A stretch of 34,732 bases of DNA, taken from assembly GCA_025354645.1 (NCBI GenBank), contig JANXML010000100.1:1-34732 (forward strand). The letters are read 5' to 3'. The translations under genes and the position numbers were made by a program. The notes under the pieces are model-generated. The model was not told the DNA's origin. It did no database searches and saw only the letters and a list, made by a program, of their open reading frames with translations. Positions 1 to 9,271 of this stretch are shown piece by piece; the first letter of the stretch is position 1, and each line of letters starts with the position of its first letter. This DNA comes from Arcicella sp. (GTDB taxonomy: Bacteria > Bacteroidota > Bacteroidia > Cytophagales > Spirosomataceae).

Positions 1-2609
1 GAAATATCAACTGATTTTCCTTTTTTAAATTTTAATAATCCTCGAAGCGTCAAAGCTCTTTCAGCTTGATCGTCAATGAGTTTTGAATATTTTTTATACA
101 GAGAATAATTGTTCGTTCTCGTTGATTGTTGCAACAAATGAATCGACTCTGGATTAAATAAATGGGCTTCTCCCCGTTGTTTCCACTGATAAATTCCGCC
201 AACTTCTAATTTAGGATTGGCAACTGGCAATTCTGGATAACCGTTTTTATGTTTAATCATGGCTTCCTTGGCAATTCCTTCCAAGTCAATTCCGCCAATT
301 CTCGAAATAGCTCCGTTGAAATAGATATCAACAACTTCTTTACTTAATCCAACGATTTCAAAAATCTGAGCACCTTGGTATGATTGAAGCGTTGAAATTC
401 CCATTTTAGAGAAAATCTTTAACAATTCGCCATCAACAGCTTTGATATAATTAGCTTGCAGTTTTTCATAAGAATAATCAACCTGTAAAATACCTTTTTC
501 CTTCATGCCATTAATCGTCTCGAAAGCCATGTACGGATTCACCGCCGAAGCTCCAAAACCAATCAAAGTCGCAAACTGATGCGTTTCCCAAACGTCCCCA
601 GCCTCCACAATCAAACCCACTTGGGCTCTTTTCCCTTGACGAATCAAGTGATGGTGAACCGCTGAAACTGCTAATAATGAAGGAATTGGGGCGTGAGATG
701 AATCTACGCCTCTATCAGTCAATAAAATAATTGCATAACCATCATCAACTGCATCTTCCGAATATTGACAAATTCTATCCAACGCTCTTTTCAACTCACC
801 TACCTTGTTATTTGCACGGAAAGTGGTGTGAATTGATTTGGTTTGAAAGTTTTTGTGATCAATCCAACGAATTTTCTCTATTTCTTCATTTGTTAAAACG
901 GGCTGACGAATTTCAATCTGACGACAATGTTCGGGTGATTCTTGCAATAAATTTTTCAAACCACCAATATCCGAAAGCAATGACATTACTGTACGCTCAC
1001 GAATAGAATCAATCGGCGGATTGGTTACTTGGGCAAAAAGTTGCTTGAAATAATACGACAAATGCTGTGCTTGATCAGAAAGAATTGCCAATGGCGTATC
1101 AACCCCCATCGAACCGAGGGCTTCTTTGCCCGTTTCAACCATTTGAGCCAATAAAACTCGTAAATCTTCCGTAGTAAATCCAAAAACTTGTTGACGTAAT
1201 AATAACTCACGTTCAAACGGCGTACGATATTCAGCACCCGCTTTTGGCAGATTTTCAACTTTGATTTTATTGGTTTTCAACCATTCACCGTAAGGTTGTT
1301 GCTGACAGATTTTTTCTTTTAATTCTCCATCAGGAATGATTCTGCCCGCTTCCATATCCACCACAAACATTTTTCCAGGTTGAAGGCGACCTTTTGAAAT
1401 AATTTTTGCTGGATCAATATCCAGAACACCCGCTTCAGAAGCCATGATTACGAAGTCATCATCGGTAACCCAATATCTTGACGGACGTAAACCGTTTCTG
1501 TCCAAAGTTGCCCCGATGATTTTTCCGTCCGTAAATGAAATGGAAGCTGGACCATCCCAAGGCTCCATCATGGCAGCGTGATATTCGTAGAAATCCTTTT
1601 TGTATTGTTCCATTTGCTCGTTTCCGTCCCAAGCCTCGGGAATCAACATCATCATGGTGTGCGGCAATGAACGCCCCGACAAATACAATAATTCAATAGC
1701 ATTATCCAGCACGGCAGAATCTGATTGTCCCAATTGTGCTACTGGCAAAATCATTTCCATTTCCTCTTTCGTGAAAAACTCAGATTCAAACAAAGCTGAT
1801 TGTGCTTGCATCCACGCAGAATTTCCTTTCACGGTGTTAATTTCTCCGTTGTGTCCAATAAAACGAAAAGGTTGAGCCAAACGCCATTCTGGAAAGGTAT
1901 TCGTCGAGAAACGAGAGTGAACAATTGCTAAGGCAGAAGTAAATTCCTCACGCTTCAAATCATCAAAGTAGCCTGGCACTTGCATCGTCGTGAGCATACC
2001 TTTATAGATGATGGTACGAGCCGACAATGAACCAAAATAGAATTTATTTTCAACGGCTTTCACCGTTTCATTAATTACCCGAGCAGAAACCTGACGGAAA
2101 ACGTAGAGTTTACGCTCAAAATTTAATTCATCCGTAATATTTGCTGGACGTTTAATAAATAGCTGTTCCGTTTGTGGTTCAGTATTTCCAGATTCAGCAC
2201 CTTGAATTTCTAAATTATTGCAAGGCACAATTCTGTAACCCAATATTTCTAAACCTAATTTCTTAGCTTTCCGAGTCAATATATCTTTACATTCGTTACG
2301 AGTTGCTTCATCTTTTGAAAAGAAAACAACGCCAACACCATATTCACCCGTTTTTGGTAAATCTATTCCTTGTTTAGTACATTCTTCTAAAAAGAATTCA
2401 TGAGGAATTTGGAGAAGAATACCCGCTCCATCACCCGAATTAGGATCGCAACCGCAAGCCCCACGGTGATCCATACGGATAAGCATTTGAATGGCATCCG
2501 CTACAACTTTGTGTGATTTACGTCCTTTCATGTTCGCAACGAAACCGATTCCGCACGCATCATGCTCAAATTCTTTGCGATACAACCCTCTATTTTCTAT
2601 ATTAATCAT
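1..2609 (-). CDS. gltB: Glutamate synthase (NADPH/ferredoxin-type) large subunit, 3' part missing
   Basis: Makes two glutamates from glutamine and 2-oxoglutarate in ammonia assimilation; cytoplasmic, usually partnered by GltD. The frame is open from an ATG at 2609 to the window edge (about 869 codons of the family's roughly 1500). The protein begins MINIENRGLYRKEFEHDAC, so a short propeptide precedes Cys19, the expected N-terminal nucleophile of the class II glutamine amidotransferase domain. The next segment (CGIGFVANMKG, then MDHRGACG and SGDGAG) is typical of GltB. The last visible residues (ALTLRGLLKFKKGKS) match the stretch between the amidotransferase and synthase domains. The FMN/Fe-S synthase half and any gltD lie outside the window. 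The family call is secure; the cofactor preference cannot be told from this part. Confidence 0.96.
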   Translation of the reverse strand, partial: MINIENRGLYRKEFEHDACGIGFVANMKGRKSHKVVADAIQMLIRMDHRGACGCDPNSGDGAGILLQIPHEFFLEECTKQGIDLPKTGEYGVGVVFFSKDEATRNECKDILTRKAKKLGLEILGYRIVPCNNLEIQGAESGNTEPQTEQLFIKRPANITDELNFERKLYVFRQVSARVINETVKAVENKFYFGSLSARTIIYKGMLTTMQVPGYFDDLKREEFTSALAIVHSRFSTNTFPEWRLAQPFRFIGHNGEINTVKGNSAWMQAQSALFESEFFTKEEMEMILPVAQLGQSDSAVLDNAIELLYLSGRSLPHTMMMLIPEAWDGNEQMEQYKKDFYEYHAAMMEPWDGPASISFTDGKIIGATLDRNGLRPSRYWVTDDDFVIMASEAGVLDIDPAKIISKGRLQPGKMFVVDMEAGRIIPDGELKEKICQQQPYGEWLKTNKIKVENLPKAGAEYRTPFERELLLRQQVFGFTTEDLRVLLAQMVETGKEALGSMGVDTPLAILSDQAQHLSYYFKQLFAQVTNPPIDSIRERTVMSLLSDIGGLKNLLQESPEHCRQIEIRQPVLTNEEIEKIRWIDHKNFQTKSIHTTFRANNKVGELKRALDRICQYSEDAVDDGYAIILLTDRGVDSSHAPIPSLLAVSAVHHHLIRQGKRAQVGLIVEAGDVWETHQFATLIGFGASAVNPYMAFETINGMKEKGILQVDYSYEKLQANYIKAVDGELLKIFSKMGISTLQSYQGAQIFEIVGLSKEVVDIYFNGAISRIGGIDLEGIAKEAMIKHKNGYPELPVANPKLEVGGIYQWKQRGEAHLFNPESIHLLQQSTRTNNYSLYKKYSKLIDDQAERALTLRGLLKFKKGKSVDI

Positions 2610-3336
2610 GGTATTAGTGTTTTGCTTTTATGACGAAATAATCAGTAGGTTTTCCGTTAACAGAACATTCTACTTCATGTTGGTTGTAAATGTTTCAATT
2701 TTATAACTAATTTAATAAACGACCTAATAATATGGAGGTTTATAATCATAAAACAGAATTTAATATATTGCGATAATAACAATCGTGTACTTTCTATTTT
2801 GTTGTTACAAATATATACAATAATTTCTTTGGATAAAATAGCATTTCACCAAATAATCATTGGTCTTATACAATTTCAAGATTTTGTAAAATTTATTCTT
2901 GGTTAGATGCAATTTTTTATTTTATCCTCTGTAAACCTACTTTTATTATTTTAGCAAAATATAACTTTAAAAACCAATAAATCTTAATTAAAAATATACA
3001 TTATTTTAAAAAAAATCTGATTTTTTCGCCTATTTCAATCCTGTATTTGATGTTTTTTGTAATTTTTTGAAACGAATAAAAAAAATTCAAAAAGTTTAAA
3101 TATTTATCAGTTTAGCAGTAAAACAATAATTAATTAAAACCATAAACCAAAATTTTGTAAATTGACTTTACAATTAAAATTTCCTAAAAATGAACTCAAA
3201 CCCAAAATTTTGGAATGCTGATAAAATAGTTTCTTTTCAGCCATTTTGATAAGTTTAACGACAATAGAAATGTAAGCTTCAATAAAATAGAAGACTGACA
3301 CAACCATTTTCATAAACATTCCGTCTTTAACAAACC
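2610..3336. other. AT-rich gap between divergent gltB and the surface-protein gene
   Basis: This 727-bp stretch lies between two divergently read genes and is very AT-rich with many A/T runs. Apart from the candidate gltB -7 box I find no RNA gene, repeat array or convincing reading frame. A short minus frame at 3134-3358 overlaps the start of the surface-protein gene and has no recognisable content. The promoter of the plus gene is presumably here but shows no exact TAnnTTTG box. Confidence 0.6.
2808..2815 (-). promoter_or_regulatory. Candidate -7 box for gltB
   Basis: On the minus strand this reads TATATTTG, an exact match to the Bacteroidota -7 consensus TAnnTTTG. It lies about 200 bp upstream of the gltB start. 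I see no well-spaced TTG -33 element, so the call rests on one box and would imply a leader of about 190 nt. Confidence 0.35.
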
Positions 3337-5556
3337 ATGAAACACTTTTCCTTAACAATATTTTTATTGATTTTTACTTTTACTCCCACTTTTGCAACGC
3401 ATATTGTAGGTGGTGAAATTGAACTGGCTGCCGTGAAAGGTCAAAGTGGAATTACACATAAAGTAAGTTTAAATCTTTATTTTGATGACATAAATGGGCA
3501 AATTGGAGCGGTTGACCAAACCTTAAATTTAGGAATTTTTAGGAAAAAAGATAATTTTTTAATGGGTTACGCAACGCTTCCTTTTGTGAGTAATAACTTG
3601 ATTTCCTACACAAATCCTGCCTGTGTACAAAGTAATGCTGTCAGGACAAGGCTGTTGCAATATAGCGTTTTGATTAATTTATTGCCAGATGATTTTAATG
3701 ATGCAGGTGGATATTACATTGCCTGGGAACGTTGTTGTCGAAATAATATCATTTCAAATATCCAAAATCCTGCTGGGGCTGCATCCGTTTTTTATTTAGC
3801 TTTTCCTGCCCAGAAGCAGAATGGAACATTATTTTCTAATTCTTCTCCAACATTCAAAACTCTAACGGGTGATTATATTTGCTTAAATCGTCCTTTTACT
3901 TTCGAGTTTGGGGCAACTGATACAGACGGTGATAGTTTAGTGTATAGTTTACAAACTCCTTACAATGGATTTAGTACTTCCACCAATCCTAAACCTGATT
4001 TACCACAGGGTAGTTCTAACTATCCACCCGTTCAATGGGGAACAAGTTATAATTTAAAAAGCGTCATGTCAGGACTTGACCCTTTAAAAGTGAATTCCAA
4101 AACTGGGCAACTAACTGTTACAGTGGATAAAGAGGGCTTATACGTTTTTTGCGTTCTTACAGAAGAATATAGAAAAGGAATTAAAATAGGGGAAGTTAGA
4201 CGAGATTTTCAATTAAAAGCGATTGATTGTCCTTTAAATAATGCTCCGAAGGCACTATTTAAAGAAAAAGGAAAATCGGAATTTTATAATCCTTCAACCG
4301 TTTTAAACATCAAAGCGGGGGATAAAAGATGTTTGACAATTTTGGAAACGGATTCAGACATTAATCAATTCATCAGCATGAAAATTATACCAATAAATTT
4401 CAAAAATGTCCCTACAATTACGCCCTCAACTATACTAATTTCTTCCACAAAAGATACTTTAAAATCGGAAGTTTGCTTTGATGAATGCTCGGAATCTTTT
4501 GATGGAAAACCTTTAATTTTTGATGTAGTAGCAACGGATAATGGTTGTCCTCAACCACTGACGACGACCTTAAGAATGCAAGTATTTATTGAACCACGAC
4601 CAAACGTTGCCCCAATTGTGAATACTGATTTACTAAATCAAAAAGGAGAATCACCGCTTGGTAAGCCTTTGAAATTTAATGTTTTAGGATTAGACAAAGA
4701 TAATGATAACATAACTCTAACAGCACGTGGACGTGGATTTGACTTGGCGAAGGCAGGTATGAGTTTTGCAGGGGGGGAGGCAATTGGTAAGTTAACTTCC
4801 CCTTTTACTTGGACACCAATTTGCGATTTGAATCAAAAGGGAGATTACATTATTGATTTCATTTTAACGGATACTCGTTGCGGACGAAATTTAAAGGATA
4901 GTATTTCAGTAACCTTGAAACCAATTATTCCGTTGAGTGACCCGCCAGAAGTAAAAACCTCTCTTATAAAAAATGAAATTGAGGTAATTTTAGACGGAAC
5001 AGAACCTCAGCCTATCAATTTTGATGTTATTTCTACCGACATAAATTTAGATCCATTGAAACTTTATGCACAACCAAAAGGATTTGATTTGAAGTCGGTG
5101 GGCATGATTTGGGTTGATAAGGAGGGGGTAGCGAAAATTATAAATCCCTTTGCCTGGAAACCAGATTGCAGTTTTTTAAAAGGAAAAGACCAAGCTGAAT
5201 TTAAGATTGATTTTATTACCGAAGATAACTCGTGCAGTCCAAACAGGTTTGATACAACTTCGGTAAAAATTACTTTGAAAAATAAAATTGCCAACTATGA
5301 TTTATTTAAACCCACAAATGTTTTCTCGCCAAATGGAGACGGCAAAAATGATTACTTTGCTTTAGATTTACCCGAAAACAACTGTTCAGAAAAATTTGAA
5401 TTTATTGAAATATTTAACCGTTGGGGAAGTTCAGTTTATAAATCGGAAGACCGAAATTTCAAATGGACTGGTGGAGAATTCGCATCTTCTGACTATTACT
5501 ATTTTCTAAAATTTACGGTTAAAACGTTTAAAGGCTGGGTGAGTTTGATTCGTTAA
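3337..5556 (+). CDS. T9SS-exported surface protein with gliding-motility type B C-terminal sorting domain
   Basis: The 739-residue protein starts with a Sec signal peptide (MKHFSLTIFLLIFTFTPTFA, then THIVGGEIEL). The middle has beta-rich Ig/cadherin-like segments, including two clearly related repeats (roughly residues 430-530 and 535-650) sharing GFDL..GM and a PF.W.P.C core. Acidic loops such as DTDGDSLVY could bind calcium. The C-terminus from about residue 655 (NVFSPNGDGKNDYF at 661, then EIFNRWG and WTG) is the type B sorting domain that sends proteins through the type IX secretion system to the cell surface. Even pairs of Cys suggest disulfides. No enzymatic domain is seen; adhesion or a structural role is inference. 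The gene stands alone and its stop overlaps the convergent Uma2 gene at TTAA. Confidence 0.92.
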   Translation: MKHFSLTIFLLIFTFTPTFATHIVGGEIELAAVKGQSGITHKVSLNLYFDDINGQIGAVDQTLNLGIFRKKDNFLMGYATLPFVSNNLISYTNPACVQSNAVRTRLLQYSVLINLLPDDFNDAGGYYIAWERCCRNNIISNIQNPAGAASVFYLAFPAQKQNGTLFSNSSPTFKTLTGDYICLNRPFTFEFGATDTDGDSLVYSLQTPYNGFSTSTNPKPDLPQGSSNYPPVQWGTSYNLKSVMSGLDPLKVNSKTGQLTVTVDKEGLYVFCVLTEEYRKGIKIGEVRRDFQLKAIDCPLNNAPKALFKEKGKSEFYNPSTVLNIKAGDKRCLTILETDSDINQFISMKIIPINFKNVPTITPSTILISSTKDTLKSEVCFDECSESFDGKPLIFDVVATDNGCPQPLTTTLRMQVFIEPRPNVAPIVNTDLLNQKGESPLGKPLKFNVLGLDKDNDNITLTARGRGFDLAKAGMSFAGGEAIGKLTSPFTWTPICDLNQKGDYIIDFILTDTRCGRNLKDSISVTLKPIIPLSDPPEVKTSLIKNEIEVILDGTEPQPINFDVISTDINLDPLKLYAQPKGFDLKSVGMIWVDKEGVAKIINPFAWKPDCSFLKGKDQAEFKIDFITEDNSCSPNRFDTTSVKITLKNKIANYDLFKPTNVFSPNGDGKNDYFALDLPENNCSEKFEFIEIFNRWGSSVYKSEDRNFKWTGGEFASSDYYYFLKFTVKTFKGWVSLIR

Positions 5557-6161
5557 GTGGTTGATTTTAAGAAACTTAAATCGAATTCTAAGTCTGGTAA
5601 GATTTTTTCTCCTGATAAAATATTATCGAATCCTATAATTAAATCAACCGTTCCATTGGCTCTGAAAATTCTAACTTCTTCTTCTTTTGGGAAAATTAAC
5701 CAAGCAAGTTGACAACCATTATCAATCCATTTATACATTTTTTCTACCGCATATTTCAAATCATCCGAATTAGACATTAATTCAATCACAAATTCAGGGC
5801 AAAGTGGAGGAAATTTTGTTTGTTGTTCTAATGTTAAACTATTCCACCGTTCGTTAGAAATCCAGGCAGCATCAGGAGAACGCACCGCAGAACTTGGTAA
5901 CCTGAAAGCGGTTGATGAATCGAATAATTGCCCAAGTTTATTTTTACGGTTCCAGATCCCTAAATCTATAATTAAGTCACTATTCTTGATTCCTGTAATT
6001 CCCCCAGTATTTGGCATCAATAATATATTTCCAAAACAATCTCTCTCGAATTTTATTTGGTCATTCAATAAACAAAACTCATAAAATTCATCGTCATTCA
6101 TCCGATGATTTTCTAATTGTTTAAGTGAATAAATGCTCTCATATTCTGAGGTTATTACCAT
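5553..6161 (-). CDS. Uma2 family protein (DUF820, PD-(D/E)XK nuclease-like)
   Basis: A member of the Uma2 family, common in Bacteroidota and cyanobacteria, with a restriction-endonuclease-like fold and no established cellular role. Visible family signatures are the SPDAAWIS strand, the PEFVIELMSNSD strand (Glu of the nuclease core) and K..W...G..LAWLI near the C-terminus. I place the start at the ATG at 6161 (about 202 residues). The longer frame would start with TTG at 6191, but that codon lies inside a TATATTTG promoter box. The gene stands alone between convergent and tandem neighbours and has its own promoter. A paralogue lies at 21395-21946. Nuclease activity is inferred from the fold only. 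Confidence 0.88.
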   Translation of the reverse strand: MVITSEYESIYSLKQLENHRMNDDEFYEFCLLNDQIKFERDCFGNILLMPNTGGITGIKNSDLIIDLGIWNRKNKLGQLFDSSTAFRLPSSAVRSPDAAWISNERWNSLTLEQQTKFPPLCPEFVIELMSNSDDLKYAVEKMYKWIDNGCQLAWLIFPKEEEVRIFRANGTVDLIIGFDNILSGEKILPDLEFDLSFLKSTT

Positions 6162-6188
6162 TTCAATTGGATTTATATTTGGTTTAGT

Positions 6189-6196
6189 CAAATATA
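6189..6196 (-). promoter_or_regulatory. -7 promoter box of the Uma2 gene
   Basis: The minus strand reads TATATTTG, an exact TAnnTTTG match. Transcription would start near 6182, giving a leader of about 20 nt to the ATG at 6161. This decides against the upstream TTG at 6191. No clear TTG -33 element is seen at the usual spacing. Confidence 0.5.
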
Positions 6197-6227
6197 CACT
6201 TTTATTTTATTGAGATATTACTTACAC

Positions 6228-6272
6228 AAAAAAATCCGTTGATTTGTCCTCTTTCGAGATAACCAACGGATT
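6228..6272 (-). terminator. Intrinsic terminator after the AEC permease gene
   Basis: Arms AATCCGTTG (6233-6241) and CAACGGATT (6264-6272) pair perfectly. On the minus strand the hairpin is followed at once by a run of T. It begins 46 bp beyond the permease stop codon. Confidence 0.8.
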
Positions 6273-6318
6273 CATAAATTTAGTTTTGATTTAGTTTTAC
6301 TCAGTAAATGTCAGAATT

Positions 6319-7413
6319 TTATGCTTTTGAAAACTTGATAATTGGTTTTTTAACTAATTGAGGAGCAAGCCCTAAACCTGTCAACATCAAACCAAAAATT
6401 AGTAAAGTTGAAGTATGTTCAAAGAATTCACCCGATGCTAAAATTCCCATCACCAAAATGGTTGAAAGGGGTAAAGAAAATGCCAAAATTAATACCGCCA
6501 AATTCATATCAAAAGTCCTTCTTTCTCGACTTAATTCTTTATTTTCTTCCTTCAAATTGATTCCAGAAATATGGGCAAAGGGCCAAAAACTACAAGAACT
6601 CAAAGGAACTACTACCGCTAAAAGCACCATTTTAGGCTCCGAAATATTAAAAATAGTAATGATTAAGGTACTGAACAGTAATGTTACGCCAGCTCTAAAA
6701 AGCAAAATCGAACTCACCAATTTTATTTTCCCTTCCTTCAGTTGTACCGCCATTCCGATGTAAATCAAGACTAAAGGGGTCATTAAACTACTTGCACGGG
6801 TGAATAATTCAGCAATAACCGTTGGTAGCGAAGCCATGTTTAATCCAAATGACAAAAAGATAATTGCCAAAATCATAATAATATTTATCGGTTCTTTGAC
6901 CAAACTCAAAAGCAAACTTTTCACCTTACCTTTTTCATCAGAAGCATCAGTATGGTTATTTTTCAAATACATACCCATAGCAACAAAATATAGAAAATTT
7001 AAGGCAAAAAACTTATTTCCAACGTCTCCCATTGCCGCCAATGCTAATGAGTCGTCTCCCAAAAATTCATTAATAAAAGGAAAACTCGATAAACCAGGTG
7101 CCAAAGAAGGCAAAAGCATCGTCAGTGTTCTACCAGATGAACTATTTTTTTCGATGCCAAAAATGGGCAAAATTTTGGGAGTTAATAAGAAGATAAAAAA
7201 GTTGAAAACTAATATTAAGACTGGATAAATAAGGAGCGAAAAACTCATTTTTATGCCCATTAATGCAATGAAAACGGTTGCAGGAAGTGCAATGGAAAGT
7301 ATGATTTCTTTAATTCCAGAAATCTCTGTTTTGTTTTTAATTTTAGATCTTAGAGCCAATCCTAAACCAATTAAAAGCAAAAGAATCAGTGTCTTTTGTA
7401 ATGCCTCTATCAT
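6319..7413 (-). CDS. AEC-family (auxin efflux carrier-like) permease
   Basis: A 364-residue inner-membrane protein with about ten hydrophobic helices in two halves separated by a charged loop (KNNHTDASDEKGKVKS). The first half carries the LPATVF stretch typical of the family (helices 1-5). The second half begins with EPINIIMILA and contains TPLVLIYIGMAV, like the membrane transport protein family PF03547. AEC members export small organic acids or similar compounds; the substrate here is unknown. The gene follows a Tat-type aminotransferase on the same strand with a 120-bp gap that contains a hairpin, so co-transcription is possible but not certain. ATG start at 7413; a terminator follows. Confidence 0.82.
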   Translation of the reverse strand: MIEALQKTLILLLLIGLGLALRSKIKNKTEISGIKEIILSIALPATVFIALMGIKMSFSLLIYPVLILVFNFFIFLLTPKILPIFGIEKNSSSGRTLTMLLPSLAPGLSSFPFINEFLGDDSLALAAMGDVGNKFFALNFLYFVAMGMYLKNNHTDASDEKGKVKSLLLSLVKEPINIIMILAIIFLSFGLNMASLPTVIAELFTRASSLMTPLVLIYIGMAVQLKEGKIKLVSSILLFRAGVTLLFSTLIITIFNISEPKMVLLAVVVPLSSCSFWPFAHISGINLKEENKELSRERRTFDMNLAVLILAFSLPLSTILVMGILASGEFFEHTSTLLIFGLMLTGLGLAPQLVKKPIIKFSKA

Positions 7414-7467
7414 GATTATTAAACTATTTATGAAGATGAAATGTAAAAATTAATCTGTCAAGTATTT

Positions 7468-7511
7468 ATGGCATGAATCCGAGCATTACCCATCTTCATG
7501 CCATTTTTTTT
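7468..7511 (+). terminator. Perfect hairpin with T run on the plus strand, between two minus-strand genes
   Basis: Arms ATGGCATGAA (7468-7477) and TTCATGCCAT (7495-7504) pair perfectly and are followed on the plus strand by eight T. Both flanking genes are on the minus strand, where the T tract would be on the 5' side. As a minus-strand element it would be a 3'-end hairpin 30 bp after the aminotransferase stop, without a strong U tract. The stem-loop is clear; its direction of action is not. Confidence 0.5.
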
Positions 7512-7533
7512 GTTTAGAATAGAAAGTAATTTG

Positions 7534-8721
7534 TCAAGAAACCTCTCCCAGAGCCTTGATAAACATTTTCATCTCGTCCATCGTACCCATGCTCACACGA
7601 CACCACGATTTGTTTTGAATATCAAATGCCCTTACCATGATGCCTTTTGCGGTCATTTTAGTTAAGAAATCTTTACCGTTCATTGCAATTGGGAAAATGA
7701 TAAAATTGGTGTAAGAAGGAATATATTTATAATTCATTTTTGTTAAATTATCATATACATATTGCTTGCATTCCGTATTCATTTTCTTGGTATTTGCTTG
7801 AAATTCTGTGTCTTCAAAACTGGCAATTGCTCCCAAAACTGAGGTGTGAGATATTCCCATGCCTCCACGAGTAATTTTCTGAATTTTGTCTAAGAATTTA
7901 GGTTGAGCAACTGCATATCCAACTCGCAAACCTGCCATACCCATAATTTTTGAGAATGTTCGAGCAATAATTACATTTTTATTTTTTGACAATAACGAAA
8001 CCATACTCTCCGTTCCTTTTCCTTCGGCTAATTCCAAATATGCTTCATCCACAAAAATTGGCACTTTTTCAGAAACTCTCGAACAAAAATCTAACAAATC
8101 TTTACCAGCCGTAATGCTTCCCACGGGATTGTTTGGATTGCAGATGTAAACCATTTTAGTGTCTTTATCAATCGCTTTTTCCATTTCAACCAAGTCGTGC
8201 GACCAGTCAGATTTGCAAGGAATAGCCTTCCAGGTTGCCCCAACGGCTTCTGCAACCCGAATTAGTGACATATACGTTGGGTCTGCTGAAACTACATTAC
8301 CACCTTTCATAAACAAAACTAAGGCAACTTTTTCCAACAAATCAGAAGAACCAGGTCCCATCATAATGTGTTCGGGTGAAACGCCTTCTTTCTTAGCAAT
8401 TTTATCAACCAATGTTGCCAACTCTTTCCATGAATACCTATTTCCACCTGAAACTGCATCCATCACTGCCTTTTTCGTACTCTCGGGTGGACCATACGGA
8501 TTCTCATTAGCATTCAATCTTGCCATCATAGTTGACACATTCGGACGTTCATCTAAAAAATGTTCTCTCAACAGTGGACTATAATAAAGGCGATTTCTTG
8601 AATCAACCGTAAATGAAGAGCCAGCGAATGCTCCCATTGAAATGTGCGGTGCTAATGCCAATCCACTGATAGTCATTAAACTCGACTTTAAAAGGCTACG
8701 TCTATTAATAAAGTTTTTCAT
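7534..8721 (-). CDS. HisC-like PLP aminotransferase with twin-arginine signal
   Basis: A fold-type I aminotransferase related to histidinol-phosphate aminotransferase (395 residues). Seen directly: ARLNANENPYGPP near residue 68, the NPNNPVG motif at 195-201, FVDEAY near 223-228 and the PLP lysine K258 in FSKIMGMAGLRVGYA. The N-terminus MKNFINRRSLLKSSLMTISG has paired arginines followed by a hydrophobic stretch, i.e. a Tat signal, so the enzyme is probably exported folded with its cofactor. The substrate is unknown; a histidine-pathway role is unlikely because there are no his genes nearby and the protein is exported. The AEC permease lies downstream on the same strand. ATG start; the 5' region is a long AT-rich gap. 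Confidence 0.9.
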   Translation of the reverse strand: MKNFINRRSLLKSSLMTISGLALAPHISMGAFAGSSFTVDSRNRLYYSPLLREHFLDERPNVSTMMARLNANENPYGPPESTKKAVMDAVSGGNRYSWKELATLVDKIAKKEGVSPEHIMMGPGSSDLLEKVALVLFMKGGNVVSADPTYMSLIRVAEAVGATWKAIPCKSDWSHDLVEMEKAIDKDTKMVYICNPNNPVGSITAGKDLLDFCSRVSEKVPIFVDEAYLELAEGKGTESMVSLLSKNKNVIIARTFSKIMGMAGLRVGYAVAQPKFLDKIQKITRGGMGISHTSVLGAIASFEDTEFQANTKKMNTECKQYVYDNLTKMNYKYIPSYTNFIIFPIAMNGKDFLTKMTAKGIMVRAFDIQNKSWCRVSMGTMDEMKMFIKALGEVS

Positions 8722-9200
8722 GGAAATATTAAGTTTTTATTGTTTGTTATAAAATTTAATTTCTAAATAAATGAAAAATTTGAGGTTACACAGTCTTTTT
8801 AAAATAGAGAAATGATATTCCTTAAAAAGTACTATATATTGTACTTATTCAAGAATTGATATTTAAAAGTAATTGGTATAATCAATAATTAAAAGAAATA
8901 ATAGGGAATATTGTAAAAAAGCATTAAAATAGTTTATATTATATTATAATTTATTAATAAAATGCAATTTTTTTTATTAATTATGAAGTTATTTATCCAA
9001 ATTAAACTCATTTTACCTAAATCATTCAGTTAAATAAATGTCTATTTTTTATATATTTCTGCAAAAACGGTAAAATTAAGTTTATTTATTAATCAAAAAT
9101 ACTCATTTTTGTGAAAATTTCTTATTTTTTAGTTTTATTTATTAGTAAAATAAATTGTAATATTTCAATATTTAAGTATTTATACTTGCATGCCAATGCG
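8722..9200. other. Very AT-rich intergenic stretch
   Basis: About 480 bp between the aminotransferase start and the rnz terminator, dominated by A/T runs. There is no usable reading frame or RNA gene. A box reading TATTTTTG on the minus strand (9094-9101) matches TAnnTTTG but lies about 375 bp from the gene and has no -33 partner, so I give it little weight. Confidence 0.55.
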
Positions 9201-9265
9201 TAAATTTTAGGCATAAAAAAAAGAGAATCATCTTTGATTTCTCTTTTTTTTATGCCTAAAATTTA
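9201..9265. terminator. Bidirectional terminator with 27-bp perfect arms
   Basis: The two arms (9201-9227 and about 9239-9265) are perfect inverse complements over 27 bp, with A8 on one side and T8 on the other and a short loop between. A core GAGAA stem flanked by A8/T8 is a good intrinsic terminator in both directions. It starts 6 bp after the rnz stop codon on the minus strand. Confidence 0.85.
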
Positions 9266-9271
9266 AGTGAA

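Noticed and set aside
3134-3358. 74-codon minus frame overlapping the surface-protein start
   Set aside because: No domain, no promoter, and it covers the signal peptide of a well-supported gene on the other strand.
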